Notes: generated by a model from the sequence alone, not told the origin. A DNA stretch of 64,000 nucleotides from RUG11237 sp050874665 (GCA_050874665.1 JBNMLC010000012.1:24824-88823), one strand, 5' to 3'; shown: positions 13,683 to 22,965, counted from the stretch's first letter. A program made the numbers and translations.

Positions 13683-16247
13683 TTATGCCTTTCTTCCACA
13701 ACACTGTTTATATTTTTTTCCACTTCCGCATGGACACGGATCATTTGGATAGACTTTATCCTGTGCTCTCTTAACAGGTCCTTTTACGGCTTCATCTTTA
13801 TTTGTTCCTGTTACCTTTGCAACCTGCTCACGTTCTACCTTCTGTTCAATACGCACATGCATCAGAAGTTTTACTGTGTCTTCGCTGATAGCTTTTGTCA
13901 TTTCATCAAACATGTCATATCCGCTCAGGCGGTACTCAATCTTAGGATCTCTCTGTCCAAATGCCTGTAAACCGATTCCCTGCTTTAGCTGTTCCATATC
14001 ATCAATATGGTCCATCCATTTTCTATCGATTACTTTTAACAGTACCACACGCTCTAATTCACGGATTGCCGCTGCATCTGGAAATTCTGCTTCTTTTTCT
14101 TCATATAACTTCACTGCTTCTTCTTTCAGCTTCTGCTTCAGTGAATTCTTCTTTAAGTTTTTGACCTTCTCTAATGTCAGTTCTTCGATTGGAATAATCG
14201 GTCTTAACAACTGATTTAATTCCTTCAAATCCCAGTCTTCCGGAAGAGAATCTTCACCAATTGCCATATCCACTTTGCCTTCTACCTGATCCACAATCAT
14301 CTTGTAGATTACATCTCGCATGCTTTCTCCATCCAGCACACGTCTTCTCTCTTCGTAGATAACCTCTCTCTGCTCATTCATAACCTGATCATATTCTAAC
14401 AGATTTTTACGAATACCAAAGTTATTGGTTTCAATCTTAGACTGCGCTTTTTCAATCGCATTGGTAAGCATTTTATGTTCAATCTGTTCATTTTCAGGAA
14501 CACCCAATGCATTAAACATTGTCATTAGCTTTTCCGAACCGAACAGACGCATTAAATCGTCCTCTAATGAAATGAAAAATCTGGATTCACCCGGATCACC
14601 CTGACGTCCTGCACGACCTCTTAACTGATTATCTATACGTCTGGATTCATGACGCTCCGTACCGATAATCTTAAGTCCGCCTGCCGCTCTCGCCTTGTCA
14701 TCTAACTTAATATCTGTACCACGACCTGCCATGTTTGTAGCGATGGTAACTGCACCATGCACACCCGCCTGTGCTACAATTTCCGCTTCCAGTTCATGGA
14801 ATTTTGCATTTAATACTTTATGCTGGATTCCTTCTTTGCTTAGCATTTTGCTGATTAACTCAGAAGTTTCAATCGTAATGGTACCAACTAAAACCGGCTG
14901 TCCCTTCTTGTGCGCTTCCACAATTTCAGCTACAACCGCTTTAAATTTTTCTTTCTTTGTCTTATATACCGCATCCTGCAAATCGATACGCTGCACTGGT
15001 CTGTTGGTAGGAATTTCTATTACGTCCATTCCATAGATTTCACGAAATTCTTTTTCCTCGGTGAGAGCTGTACCTGTCATACCGGATTTCTTTTTATATT
15101 TATTAAAGAAATTCTGGAATGTAATTGTTGCAAGTGTTTTGCTTTCACGTTTAACTTTTACGCCTTCTTTTGCTTCAATCGCCTGATGTAAACCATCAGA
15201 ATATCTTCTGCCAGGCATAATACGACCTGTAAATTCATCTACAATTAATACCTGGTCATCTTTTACTACATAGTCCTGATCTTTAAACATCAGATAGTGG
15301 GCACGCAGTGCGAGAATAATATTATGCTGAATTTCAAGATTTTCCGGATCGGCAAGATTTTCAATCTGGAAGAATTTTTCTACCTTTTTGACACCTTCTT
15401 CTGTCAAATTCACAATCTTATCCTTTTCATTTACGATAAAGTCTCCGCTTTCCTCAATGACTTCACCCATGATAGCACCCATTTTGCTAAATTCGCCACT
15501 TTCTTCACCGCGCTTTAACTGACGTGCAAGGATATCACATGTTTCATATAATTTTGTAGACTTGCTGCTTTGTCCGGAAATGATAAGCGGTGTTCTCGCC
15601 TCGTCAATGAGCACCGAGTCAACTTCATCGATGATAGCATAATGTAAATCTCTCATTACAAGCTGCTCTTTATATACCACCATATTATCACGCAGATAAT
15701 CAAATCCAAGTTCATTGTTTGTCACATAGGTGATGTCACAGGCATATGCTTCTCTACGCTCGTCATTATTCATGCTGTTTAAAACCACACCAACTTTTAA
15801 GCCTAAAAATTCGTGTAGCTGTGACATCCACTCAGCATCACGCTTTGCCAGATAATCATTGACCGTAACAATATGTACGCCTTTTCCTTCCAAAGCATTC
15901 AGATACGCCGGCAGAGTGGAAACCAATGTTTTACCTTCACCTGTACGCATCTCGGAAATTCTTCCCTGATGAAGTATAATACCACCAATCAACTGTACGC
16001 GATAGTGCTCCATATTCAATACACGACGTCCTGCCTCACGGACTACTGCAAATGCCTCCGGAAGCAAATCATCTAATGTTTCCCCTTTTGTTAAGCGTTC
16101 TTTAAATTCTTTTGTTTTTCCCTGAAGCTCTGTATCAGAAAGCTCCATCATTGACGGACGAAGTCCCTCAATCTTGTCCACAATCGGATTAATACGCTTC
16201 AATTCACGTTCACTGTGTGTTCCAAATACTTTTTCAATTAAACTCAT
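13683..16247 (-). CDS. secA: Preprotein translocase ATPase SecA
   Basis: The 854-residue motor drives proteins through SecYEG. It has the start MSLIEKVFG, Walker A (MRTGEGKTL, about residue 100), the DEAD-type Walker B (YAIIDEVDSVLIDEARTPL), NMAGRGTDIKL and RGRAGRQGDPGESRF of helicase motifs V and VI, and the C-terminal zinc-binding SEC-C motif CPCGSGKKYKQCC that contacts SecB or ribosomes. The length is normal for Firmicutes SecA1. The RBS AGGAG lies 6 bases before the ATG. It sits between hpf and prfB, the conserved Firmicutes order; only 35 bases separate it from prfB. Confidence 0.98.
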   Translation of the reverse strand: MSLIEKVFGTHSERELKRINPIVDKIEGLRPSMMELSDTELQGKTKEFKERLTKGETLDDLLPEAFAVVREAGRRVLNMEHYRVQLIGGIILHQGRISEMRTGEGKTLVSTLPAYLNALEGKGVHIVTVNDYLAKRDAEWMSQLHEFLGLKVGVVLNSMNNDERREAYACDITYVTNNELGFDYLRDNMVVYKEQLVMRDLHYAIIDEVDSVLIDEARTPLIISGQSSKSTKLYETCDILARQLKRGEESGEFSKMGAIMGEVIEESGDFIVNEKDKIVNLTEEGVKKVEKFFQIENLADPENLEIQHNIILALRAHYLMFKDQDYVVKDDQVLIVDEFTGRIMPGRRYSDGLHQAIEAKEGVKVKRESKTLATITFQNFFNKYKKKSGMTGTALTEEKEFREIYGMDVIEIPTNRPVQRIDLQDAVYKTKKEKFKAVVAEIVEAHKKGQPVLVGTITIETSELISKMLSKEGIQHKVLNAKFHELEAEIVAQAGVHGAVTIATNMAGRGTDIKLDDKARAAGGLKIIGTERHESRRIDNQLRGRAGRQGDPGESRFFISLEDDLMRLFGSEKLMTMFNALGVPENEQIEHKMLTNAIEKAQSKIETNNFGIRKNLLEYDQVMNEQREVIYEERRRVLDGESMRDVIYKMIVDQVEGKVDMAIGEDSLPEDWDLKELNQLLRPIIPIEELTLEKVKNLKKNSLKQKLKEEAVKLYEEKEAEFPDAAAIRELERVVLLKVIDRKWMDHIDDMEQLKQGIGLQAFGQRDPKIEYRLSGYDMFDEMTKAISEDTVKLLMHVRIEQKVEREQVAKVTGTNKDEAVKGPVKRAQDKVYPNDPCPCGSGKKYKQCCGRKA

Positions 16248-16288
16248 ACTATACTCCTAATTAATTCATGATGTTAACGCTAATTCCC

Positions 16289-16317
16289 ATTTTACCACCG
16301 AACTCACATTTTCACAA
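16289..16317 (-). promoter_or_regulatory. Predicted secA promoter
   Basis: TTGTGA (16312-16317), 17-base spacer, TAAAAT (16289-16294) on the minus strand, about 40 bases before the secA start. Confidence 0.5.
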
Positions 16318-16378
16318 TAAAATTTTCATAAAATATAATAAATTTGGTAACATTTGAGGTTTTAGAAGCTGACAAAAC

Positions 16379-16448
16379 GCCCATAATAAGCGAGAAGCTT
16401 TCCGGGCAGAATTTAAACAGTCCGGAAAGCTTCTCGCTTATTATGGGC
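16379..16448 (-). repeat. Perfect 27-bp hairpin between hpf and secA
   Basis: Arms 16379-16405 and 16422-16448 are exactly complementary, with a 16-base loop. On the minus strand it is followed by GTTTTG. It comes about 40 bases after the ordinary hpf terminator, so it may be a second barrier between hpf and secA transcription, or an RNase III-type processing site. Confidence 0.7.
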
Positions 16449-16487
16449 TGTGCGTGACAACCGCTAGGAATGAAAATGTTTTATTCG

Positions 16488-16519
16488 AAAAAAACAGGTG
16501 CGTTTTTTGCACCTGTTTT
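16488..16519 (-). terminator. Intrinsic terminator of hpf
   Basis: An 11-bp stem (16491-16501 with 16509-16519), a 7-base loop and a run of seven T on the minus strand, just after the hpf stop. Confidence 0.92.
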
Positions 16520-16539
16520 GACTTTACATTTTCTATTGT

Positions 16540-17067
16540 TTAGAATTCCGGTTCAATCAAGCCGTATGTATTTCCTTTTCTCTTATATACTACATTGACT
16601 TCATCTGTTTCTGCATTTCTAAAGACAAAAAAGTTATGTCCTAACAATTCCATCTGAACGCATGCATCTTCCGGATACATTGGTTTTACTCCGAATTTCT
16701 TAGTTCTGATAATATTAACTTCGTCTTCACCTTCGAAATCGTTTTCAAGAAATTCCTGTTTAAAGCTTGAGCTTCCCTGTTTTGCATCTGCTAATTTGTT
16801 TTTATATTTCTTCAACTGACGCTCAATGACTTCTTCCACTAAGTCAATGGAAACGTACATATCATTACTTACCTGCTCTGAACGAATAATATTTCCTTTT
16901 ACCGGAATAGTTACTTCTATTTTCTGTCTTTCCTTTTCTACACTTAATGTAACATGTATCTCTGTATCCGGTGTAAAATACCGTTCTAATTTACCAATCT
17001 TTTCGTTAATTGCTGTTTTTAACCCCTCCGTAACCTCAATATTTCTTCCTGTAATCACAAACTTCAT
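16540..17067 (-). CDS. hpf: Ribosome hibernation promoting factor, long form
   Basis: A 175-residue protein with the N-terminal RaiA/HPF domain (MKFVITGRNIEVTEGLKTAI, then LERYFTPDTEIHVTLSVEKE) and the C-terminal dimerisation domain (IIRTKKFGVKPMYPEDACVQMELLGHNFFVFRNAETDEVNVVYKRKGNTYG). Long HPF pairs 70S ribosomes into inactive 100S dimers in stationary phase. The ATG at 17067 is preceded by AAAGGAG; a TTG at 17076 would overlap that site. It is transcribed alone from a good promoter at 17126-17153. Confidence 0.95.
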   Translation of the reverse strand: MKFVITGRNIEVTEGLKTAINEKIGKLERYFTPDTEIHVTLSVEKERQKIEVTIPVKGNIIRSEQVSNDMYVSIDLVEEVIERQLKKYKNKLADAKQGSSSFKQEFLENDFEGEDEVNIIRTKKFGVKPMYPEDACVQMELLGHNFFVFRNAETDEVNVVYKRKGNTYGLIEPEF

Positions 17068-17097
17068 GATGTCCAACTCCTTTCGGTTTCCCTTATT

Positions 17098-17118
17098 ATA
17101 TAGGACTGCCTCCTATAT
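17098..17118 (-). promoter_or_regulatory. 5' hairpin in the hpf leader
   Basis: An 8-bp stem, ATATAGGA/TCCTATAT, with loop GGCAG on the minus strand, starting about 8 bases after the -10 element. It would sit near the 5' end of the hpf mRNA and might stabilise it. The role is inferred. Confidence 0.4.
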
Positions 17119-17125
17119 AGTTAAC

Positions 17126-17153
17126 ATTATATCATATTCGTTCTAATTTTCAA
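17126..17153 (-). promoter_or_regulatory. Predicted hpf promoter
   Basis: TTGAAA (17148-17153), 16-base spacer and TATAAT (17126-17131) on the minus strand. Confidence 0.65.
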
Positions 17154-17204
17154 TCATTTTTGCGCTATTTCACAAATTTTTAATCATTTTAAATTATATA
17201 ACCA

Positions 17205-17238
17205 GAAGTGTTTAGAAAATTCATTTTCCAAACACTTC
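17205..17238 (-). terminator. Hairpin after ctpA
   Basis: A 16-bp imperfect stem (17205-17220 with 17223-17238) just after the stop at 17253. The T run is weak. Confidence 0.55.
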
Positions 17239-17252
17239 CTGTCTTAAGATAC

Positions 17253-18473
17253 CTATTTTTGACTTAATACTTCAATGGCTTTCTGAAGCTGATTATCACT
17301 CTCGTCTTTTTCATACGCTTCAGCATCAAACTCCAGCTTGATATCCGGTTCAATTCCGGTGCCATGAATACATACACCACTCGGCGTATAATACTTAGAA
17401 ATCGTCACTTTCATTGCTGAACCATCTCCCAGTGCAATCATCTGCTGCACAATGCCTTTACCAAATGTAGTGGTTCCAATCAGCGTTCCGATTCCATAAT
17501 CCTTTACTGCACCCGCAAAAATCTCCGATGCACTGGCACTGTTTCCATTTACGAGAACTGCTAACGGTATGTCAATTTTATGTTCTTCATCTGACTTGTA
17601 TTCTTCCCGCTGCCCATTTTTGTCCTCATGATAAACAATCATTCCCTCCGGCAAGATAGAATCCAGAATTTCTGCCACCACGCTCAAACCACCGCCCGGA
17701 TTATTACGAAGGTCTACAATCAATGACGTCATTCCCTGATTCTTTAATGTTTCATATGCTTCGTTCCATTGAGCTGTAGTAATTTCATCAAATTCCGAAA
17801 TCGTGATATAACCCATGTTATGATCAAGCATTTCATATTCTACCGTAGGAACTGAAATCGTTTTGCGTACCAGTTCTAAGTTTAGTTCCTCGCTGCCACG
17901 CATAATCGTAATTTTTACCGTAGTACCTTCTTTTCCCTTTACCTTTGCCACCACTTCGGATAGGTCGTCTCCGGAAACTTCTTCTCCTTCCACTTTATAC
18001 AGTATATCATCTGTTTTCAGTCCTGCTTCCTGTGCCGGAGAGCCTTTAAAAGTCTTTACAATGGTAATCAGTCCTGTATCTGCATTTTGCAGCAGGCTGG
18101 CTCCTATACCACAATATTCCCCTGTATAGGACTCCTGAAATGCATCGTACTCTTCTTTTGTAAAATAAACAGAATACGGATCACCAAGTGCCTCCACCAT
18201 TCCTTTATATACACCTTCCTGTACTGCCTTCACATCCTCATCTTCCAGATACATTTTATCGATAACCTGTTGGATTGTTTCCGCTTTTTGTTCCACTGCT
18301 TTTGTGATAATCTTATTCCCATTACTGCCAAAGCCAGTGCTGCATCTTCCGGCTATGAATGTGATTCCCAACGCTGCCACCAGCAAAACTGCTTTTTTCC
18401 CCGTACCTTTATGATTTTTTTTCTTTTCTTCCCCCGCTTCTTCCTGATTGCTATGATTCATCTTTTCCTCCAT
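17253..18473 (-). CDS. ctpA: S41 family C-terminal processing peptidase
   Basis: The roughly 406-residue protein has a short charged cytoplasmic N-terminus, one membrane segment (KKAVLLVAALGITFIAG), a PDZ domain (GIGASLLQNADTGLITIVKTF to VKITIMRGSEELNLEL) and an S41 protease domain. The catalytic serine sits in VNGNSASASEIFAGAV and the lysine in TTFGKGIVQQM. It would cut exported proteins at their C-termini outside the membrane. The ATG at 18473 has GGAGG 6 bases upstream; a TTG at 18485 would overlap that site. It follows the M23 peptidase gene by about 20 bases and probably shares its transcript with ftsEX. Confidence 0.93.
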   Translation of the reverse strand: MEEKMNHSNQEEAGEEKKKNHKGTGKKAVLLVAALGITFIAGRCSTGFGSNGNKIITKAVEQKAETIQQVIDKMYLEDEDVKAVQEGVYKGMVEALGDPYSVYFTKEEYDAFQESYTGEYCGIGASLLQNADTGLITIVKTFKGSPAQEAGLKTDDILYKVEGEEVSGDDLSEVVAKVKGKEGTTVKITIMRGSEELNLELVRKTISVPTVEYEMLDHNMGYITISEFDEITTAQWNEAYETLKNQGMTSLIVDLRNNPGGGLSVVAEILDSILPEGMIVYHEDKNGQREEYKSDEEHKIDIPLAVLVNGNSASASEIFAGAVKDYGIGTLIGTTTFGKGIVQQMIALGDGSAMKVTISKYYTPSGVCIHGTGIEPDIKLEFDAEAYEKDESDNQLQKAIEVLSQK

Positions 18474-18492
18474 GATATCCTCCAATGTTTTA

Positions 18493-19773
18493 TTACTTAC
18501 TTATATAACCCATAGGATCTACATATGCTCCATTAACACGCACACTGAAATGCAAATGATTTCCTGTGGAACGCCCTGTGGTTCCTACCGCTGCAATAGT
18601 ATCTCCCTTGTTTACCTTTTGCCCTGCACTTACATACAATGCCGAAGCATGCATGTATATAGTGTAAATACCATCACCATGATTAATCATCACATAGTTT
18701 CCCATAGAATTATTATAAGCCGCACTAATGACTGTACCATTATAAGCTGCCAGAATTGCCGAGCCTGCCGGTGCTGCCAAATCCACACCATTATGGAATT
18801 TTGTCACGCCAAGCGTCGGGTGCATTCGATATCCAAACGGGCTGGAAATTCTCGTATATGCCGGACACGGCCATGCAAAGATACCGCCGTCGTATTTTTG
18901 TGTAGAAGTACCTGCCTGTGCTGCCTCTTCCTCCGCTTTTTTAGCTGCGGCTTCAAGTTCCCCGATTACTCTGTTTTGTTCTTCAATATCAGCCTCATAT
19001 TCAGCAATCAGCTCTTCCTTACTGGCTATCTGCCCCTTTACGGTCTGTAGCTCTGCTTCCTTAGCGTCCACGAGAACTTCTATTGCATCTACTTTATCTT
19101 TTGTTTCTTTTTCTTGAACTTCCAATTCTTGTTGTTCTACTACAAGACGTGCTTCTAATTCTTCGATTTCTTCTCTTGTTTTTTCGTATTTTTCCAGCAT
19201 TTCTCTGTCATATTCTGAAATACTTGAAACATAATCTGCTTTATTCAAAAAATCTGCAATCGATTCTGCTTCAAGAATAAGGGCCGCATACTGAGTATTT
19301 CCCTGCTCATACATATATTTTATGCGAACTTTCATGTCTTCATACTGCTTTTCTTCCACAGCCTTTGCTTTCGCAATTTCGGTCTTTGTATTTTCAATCT
19401 CTTGTATTTTATCCTGAAGTTTTTTCTGAAGTTCTTCCAGCTCCGCTGTGACAGTAGTCAACTCTGTACCCAGTTTTTCCATATGGCTCTCTACACTGCT
19501 TTTCATGCTCTCTAAATCCTCTAGCATCTGTTTTGCAGCATCCAGACCCTTTTGCATGGTTTTTTTCTCTTCCTTTGCAGAATCTACTGCCTGGTTTGCT
19601 TTTTTTACCGCCACAGAGCTAGAAGAATTTCTCGCCGGTGTCGGCGTAGCCGCAACTTTTTCTCCGCTATCCGTTTCCTGTGTGCTGTCATTTTCAACGG
19701 CATAAACAGAGCCAGCCATATTGACCAGGCACACGGCACATAACACCGCTGCTAATACCTGTTTTTTCTTCAT
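18493..19773 (-). CDS. Exported M23 peptidase with coiled coil (EnvC-like partner of FtsEX)
   Basis: The roughly 426-residue protein has a clear signal peptide (MKKKQVLAAVLCAVCLVNMAGSVYA, written in two halves: basic start, then AAVLCAVCLVNMAG), two long coiled-coil blocks (about residues 55-275), and a C-terminal LytM/M23 domain. The zinc ligands and catalytic histidine are intact (KFHNGVDLAAPAG, then TGNHLHFSV), so it should be an active peptidoglycan endopeptidase, unlike degenerate EnvC activators. FtsEX-controlled hydrolases share this coiled-coil plus peptidase layout, and ftsX lies directly upstream. AAAGGAG stands 6 bases before the ATG at 19773. Confidence 0.9.
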   Translation of the reverse strand: MKKKQVLAAVLCAVCLVNMAGSVYAVENDSTQETDSGEKVAATPTPARNSSSSVAVKKANQAVDSAKEEKKTMQKGLDAAKQMLEDLESMKSSVESHMEKLGTELTTVTAELEELQKKLQDKIQEIENTKTEIAKAKAVEEKQYEDMKVRIKYMYEQGNTQYAALILEAESIADFLNKADYVSSISEYDREMLEKYEKTREEIEELEARLVVEQQELEVQEKETKDKVDAIEVLVDAKEAELQTVKGQIASKEELIAEYEADIEEQNRVIGELEAAAKKAEEEAAQAGTSTQKYDGGIFAWPCPAYTRISSPFGYRMHPTLGVTKFHNGVDLAAPAGSAILAAYNGTVISAAYNNSMGNYVMINHGDGIYTIYMHASALYVSAGQKVNKGDTIAAVGTTGRSTGNHLHFSVRVNGAYVDPMGYISK

Positions 19774-19789
19774 ATGCTTCTCCTTTAAA

Positions 19790-20698
19790 CTATACACGCA
19801 AATGCTTCCTTATAGTTACAAAGCTTCCCAAAAATCCGATTCCCACTCCAAGACACAAAGAAATTGGAACCAATATATCAAATACATCTCCTACGGAAAT
19901 AAAATGTAACCAGTTACTGATTCCCATAAATTTTTCATTCACATAGCCTATTACCGTATTGTAAAAATAATGTAATACCAGTAGCGGAAGTCCGGAACCT
20001 ACCAGACCAATCACAACTCCTTCTACAATAAATGGTGCTTTTACAAAGAAATCAGTGGCTCCAATAAGCTTCATAATAGCAATTTCTTCTTTTCGCACTG
20101 CGATACCAATGGTAACAGTATTACTTATCAAAAATACGGATACTCCCATTAAAATCACAATAATTGCAACCGATACATATCCTATCAATACATTAAAGCT
20201 TGTCAACGTATTGGCTACGGTATCTGATGCTTTTACCTCACGTACTCCATCTATGGACTGAACATATTTTACCAGTTCTTCCTGCTTTGACACATCATTC
20301 AAATATACCTGATAATTTGCAGAGTCAGCCAATGGATTGTCGTCTGCAAAGGCATCTGCCAATTCCGGCTTGTCCCCAAAATATTCTTTCTTAAACTGAT
20401 CCCATGCAGCTTCTGCTGATACATAATGCATATCAGAAACTTCCGAACGTTTTTCTATTTTCGCACCAATCTGATGAATCTCCTCTTCCGATAAATCCTG
20501 ATTAAAAAAAACTGTAATTGCAACACCGGATTCGATTTCATTCATTACACTCTTGAAATTTGCTACTATCGCAAAAAATATACCAAACAGGAATATGCAA
20601 GATGCCATAGTTCCAATGGAAGCTAATGAAAACATTTTATTTTTGTAAATATTTTTTAAGCCCTGTTTGATGGTATACCATACACCACTAATCCTCAT
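19790..20698 (-). CDS. ftsX: Cell division protein FtsX
   Basis: The roughly 302-residue protein has the FtsX plan: a cytoplasmic N-terminus (MRISGVWYTIKQGLKNIYKNK), a first membrane helix (about 22-45), a large extracellular loop (about 45-165) that would contact the murein hydrolase, and three more helices, including VSVAIIVILMGVSVFLISNT. With FtsE it forms an ABC-type complex that switches on cell-wall hydrolysis at division. The ATG at 20698 has AAGGTGG upstream and overlaps ftsE by 11 bases; the frame is open to 20722, but no ribosome site precedes that ATG. Confidence 0.95.
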   Translation of the reverse strand: MRISGVWYTIKQGLKNIYKNKMFSLASIGTMASCIFLFGIFFAIVANFKSVMNEIESGVAITVFFNQDLSEEEIHQIGAKIEKRSEVSDMHYVSAEAAWDQFKKEYFGDKPELADAFADDNPLADSANYQVYLNDVSKQEELVKYVQSIDGVREVKASDTVANTLTSFNVLIGYVSVAIIVILMGVSVFLISNTVTIGIAVRKEEIAIMKLIGATDFFVKAPFIVEGVVIGLVGSGLPLLVLHYFYNTVIGYVNEKFMGISNWLHFISVGDVFDILVPISLCLGVGIGFLGSFVTIRKHLRV

Positions 20699-21374
20699 AT
20701 ATATACCCACCTTTTTCTTCATCGCTTACAATGATTCCTTTTTGCATTGTAACAACTCTTTTTTGCATCGCATCAACAATTTCTCTATTATGAGTTACTA
20801 CTAAAACCGTAGTTCCTCTTTTATTCACTTGTTCTAACAGCTTCATAATCTCCCAGGAATTTTTCGGATCCAGATTTCCAGTAGGTTCGTCTGCCAATAA
20901 AAGTTCCGGACTGTTCACCAGTGCTCTCGCTAATGCGACTCTTTGCTGTTCTCCACCGGAAAGTTGTTTTGGATATGATTTGTACTTTTCTGCCAGTCCC
21001 ACCATAGATAACATTCGTGGCACTTGCTTTTTAATTTCTCTGGTAGGCGTTTGTATAATACGCTGGGCAAAAGCAATGTTTTCATATACATTTCTATCTT
21101 TTAACAAACGGAAATCCTGAAATACTACCCCGATATTTCTGCGATATTTTGGAATATACCCACGTTTCATACTGCCTAAATCTTTTCCATTGACTGTAAT
21201 TTTTCCTTCCGTCGGTTCTAATTCCTTTAACAGTAATTTAATCAGTGTAGATTTTCCTGAGCCGCTGTTTCCCACAACAAATACAAATTCTCCCTGCTTA
21301 ATATGCAGATTGACTCCGTTTAAGGCAGGCTGACCACTTGCATAACTCTTACTTACGTTGTCAAGAATAATCAT
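20688..21374 (-). CDS. ftsE: Cell division ATP-binding protein FtsE
   Basis: A 228-residue ABC ATPase with Walker A GNSGSGKST, the signature LSGGEQQRVALARALVNSP, Walker B LLLADEPTGNLD and the H-loop VVTHN, all in the usual order. High similarity in the FtsE-specific stretch (VFQDFRLLKDRNVYENIAFA) and the overlap with ftsX settle the identity. ATP hydrolysis drives the FtsX-coupled hydrolase. AGGAGG lies 7 bases before the ATG at 21374; an upstream in-frame ATG at 21410 has no comparable site. It leads the apparent ftsE-ftsX-M23-ctpA operon. Confidence 0.97.
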   Translation of the reverse strand: MIILDNVSKSYASGQPALNGVNLHIKQGEFVFVVGNSGSGKSTLIKLLLKELEPTEGKITVNGKDLGSMKRGYIPKYRRNIGVVFQDFRLLKDRNVYENIAFAQRIIQTPTREIKKQVPRMLSMVGLAEKYKSYPKQLSGGEQQRVALARALVNSPELLLADEPTGNLDPKNSWEIMKLLEQVNKRGTTVLVVTHNREIVDAMQKRVVTMQKGIIVSDEEKGGYIYED

Positions 21375-21482
21375 TTTTGTTCCTCCTGATACAAACACCT
21401 TTACTTTCAAATATCCAGAAGCGTAATTCTATCTCACGATAAAATTTCCACCCCTGGATACCTTTTGTATTTGTATATAATG

Positions 21483-22568
21483 TTAATATTCAAATGTTTC
21501 CATATATTTCATGTACCGCGCAACCATCAAGGCAATACGGAATGTGATGGCATCTTCAAAGACCCTTAAATCCAGTCCGGTACTCTTTTGTAACTTATCT
21601 AATCTGTACACCAGTGTATTTCGGTGAATATATAACTGACGTGAAGTTTCCGAAACATTCAGGCTGTTTTCAAAGAATTTATTAATGGTAGCCAGTGTTT
21701 CTTCATCGAAATCGTCCGGTGACTTATCGCCAAAAATCTCCTTAATGAACATTTTACACAAAGGAATCGGAAGCTGATATATAAGACGTCCTATTCCCAG
21801 TGAACTGTAAGCTATCACATTCCTTTCACTAAAGAATATTTTTCCTACATCTAATGCCATCTTTGCTTCTTTATAAGAACGGGATACCTCTTTTATCTCA
21901 TTTACAATTGTACCATAAGAAATATGTGCTTCGCAATCATCCTCCTGAAATACATTTAAAATAACTTTGGCAATCTTGCCCATGTCTTCATAAGTATCTC
22001 CCTCTGACAGTTCTTTCACCACAATAATATTCTTTTCATCTACCGCGGTTACAAAATCCTTTGATTTTCCTCCAAAAAGACTTCTGACATTTTCTAACAG
22101 TCTGCCATCTTTATCATGCTTTGCCTCCACAATAAATACCACACGTCTTGCTTCCGTGTCAATATGGAGCTTTTTGGAACGATTGTAGATATCCACCAGA
22201 AGCAGATTATCTAATAAAAGATTTTTAATAAAATTATCTTTGTCAAACCGCTCTTTATATGCTACCAGAAGATTCTGAATTTGAAAAGCTGCAATTTTTC
22301 CCACCATATAAACATCATCATTGGTGCCACCGGCAATTAATATGTATTCTAACTGATTATCATCATATACTTTAAAAAACTGATACCCCTGAACCTCCTG
22401 GCTCTCTGCCGGCGACTCAGCAAAAGCAGTCGTTGCCATTGCACACTCTTCAATACCTTCCATAGTTGCTGCCAGTACGTGTCCTTCTGTATCAACAATA
22501 CCAAGCTCAATTCTTGTGATTGTCTTCAAGCCATCAATGGTATTTTGTAAAATCTGATTCGATATCAT
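21483..22568 (-). CDS. PucR/CdaR-family transcriptional regulator
   Basis: The 361-residue protein has an N-terminal CdaR-type ligand region (LQNTIDGLKTITRIELGIVDTEGHVLAAT), a middle GGDEF-like/PucR domain (YEDMGKIAKVILNVFQEDDCEAHISYGT) and the C-terminal PucR helix-turn-helix (FENSLNVSETSRQLYIHRNTLVYRLDKLQKSTGLDL). Family members activate uptake or catabolic genes in response to a metabolite, for example sugar diacids or purines; no target is obvious here. The ATG at 22568 follows AGGAGG. It is divergent from yjfB and separated by about 200 AT-rich bases. The ligand cannot be assigned. Confidence 0.85.
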   Translation of the reverse strand: MISNQILQNTIDGLKTITRIELGIVDTEGHVLAATMEGIEECAMATTAFAESPAESQEVQGYQFFKVYDDNQLEYILIAGGTNDDVYMVGKIAAFQIQNLLVAYKERFDKDNFIKNLLLDNLLLVDIYNRSKKLHIDTEARRVVFIVEAKHDKDGRLLENVRSLFGGKSKDFVTAVDEKNIIVVKELSEGDTYEDMGKIAKVILNVFQEDDCEAHISYGTIVNEIKEVSRSYKEAKMALDVGKIFFSERNVIAYSSLGIGRLIYQLPIPLCKMFIKEIFGDKSPDDFDEETLATINKFFENSLNVSETSRQLYIHRNTLVYRLDKLQKSTGLDLRVFEDAITFRIALMVARYMKYMETFEY

Positions 22569-22775
22569 AGTAATAACCTCCTGTTTCATTACGTACCATT
22601 TTAGCACCCCAATTCAAAAAGTACGCCTGTCATTTTTGCTACCTTAGAAACATTTTAATACAAATTAACCAAAAAATAAAGCGATTTTTTTATTTTTTTG
22701 TGTTTTTTTTCATTAATTATGTATATGGATTTTTCTAACATCTTCCGATACAATAAATAAAAAGGAGGGTTTTGT

Positions 22776-22952
22776 ATGGACATTACTGAAATTTCCACTG
22801 CCATGAGTCAGGCACGCACACTCAATGCCGTCAGCACAGCAGTGTTAAGCATGTCACTTGATGCAGCAGAAACTACCGGGGAGAACCTGATTAAAATGAT
22901 GGAACTATCTGTAAATCCTAATGTTGGAAGCAACATTGATGTTTCTGTATAA
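22776..22952 (+). CDS. YjfB family small protein (putative motility protein)
   Basis: A 58-residue protein read on the plus strand, beginning MDITEISTAMSQARTLNAVS and ending NPNVGSNIDVSV. This is the YjfB pattern: an amphipathic helical pair with a conserved NxG-I-D-xx-V tail. In Bacillus its homologue is linked to motility by regulon, but its function is not established. Start evidence is a very strong AAAAGGAGG 8 bases before the ATG, and it ends in front of a good terminator. It is a single-gene unit. A TACAAT element about 20 bases upstream of the RBS may be the -10; I found no convincing sigma-D promoter. Confidence 0.85.
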   Translation: MDITEISTAMSQARTLNAVSTAVLSMSLDAAETTGENLIKMMELSVNPNVGSNIDVSV

Positions 22953-22965
22953 TTTCATACAACGC

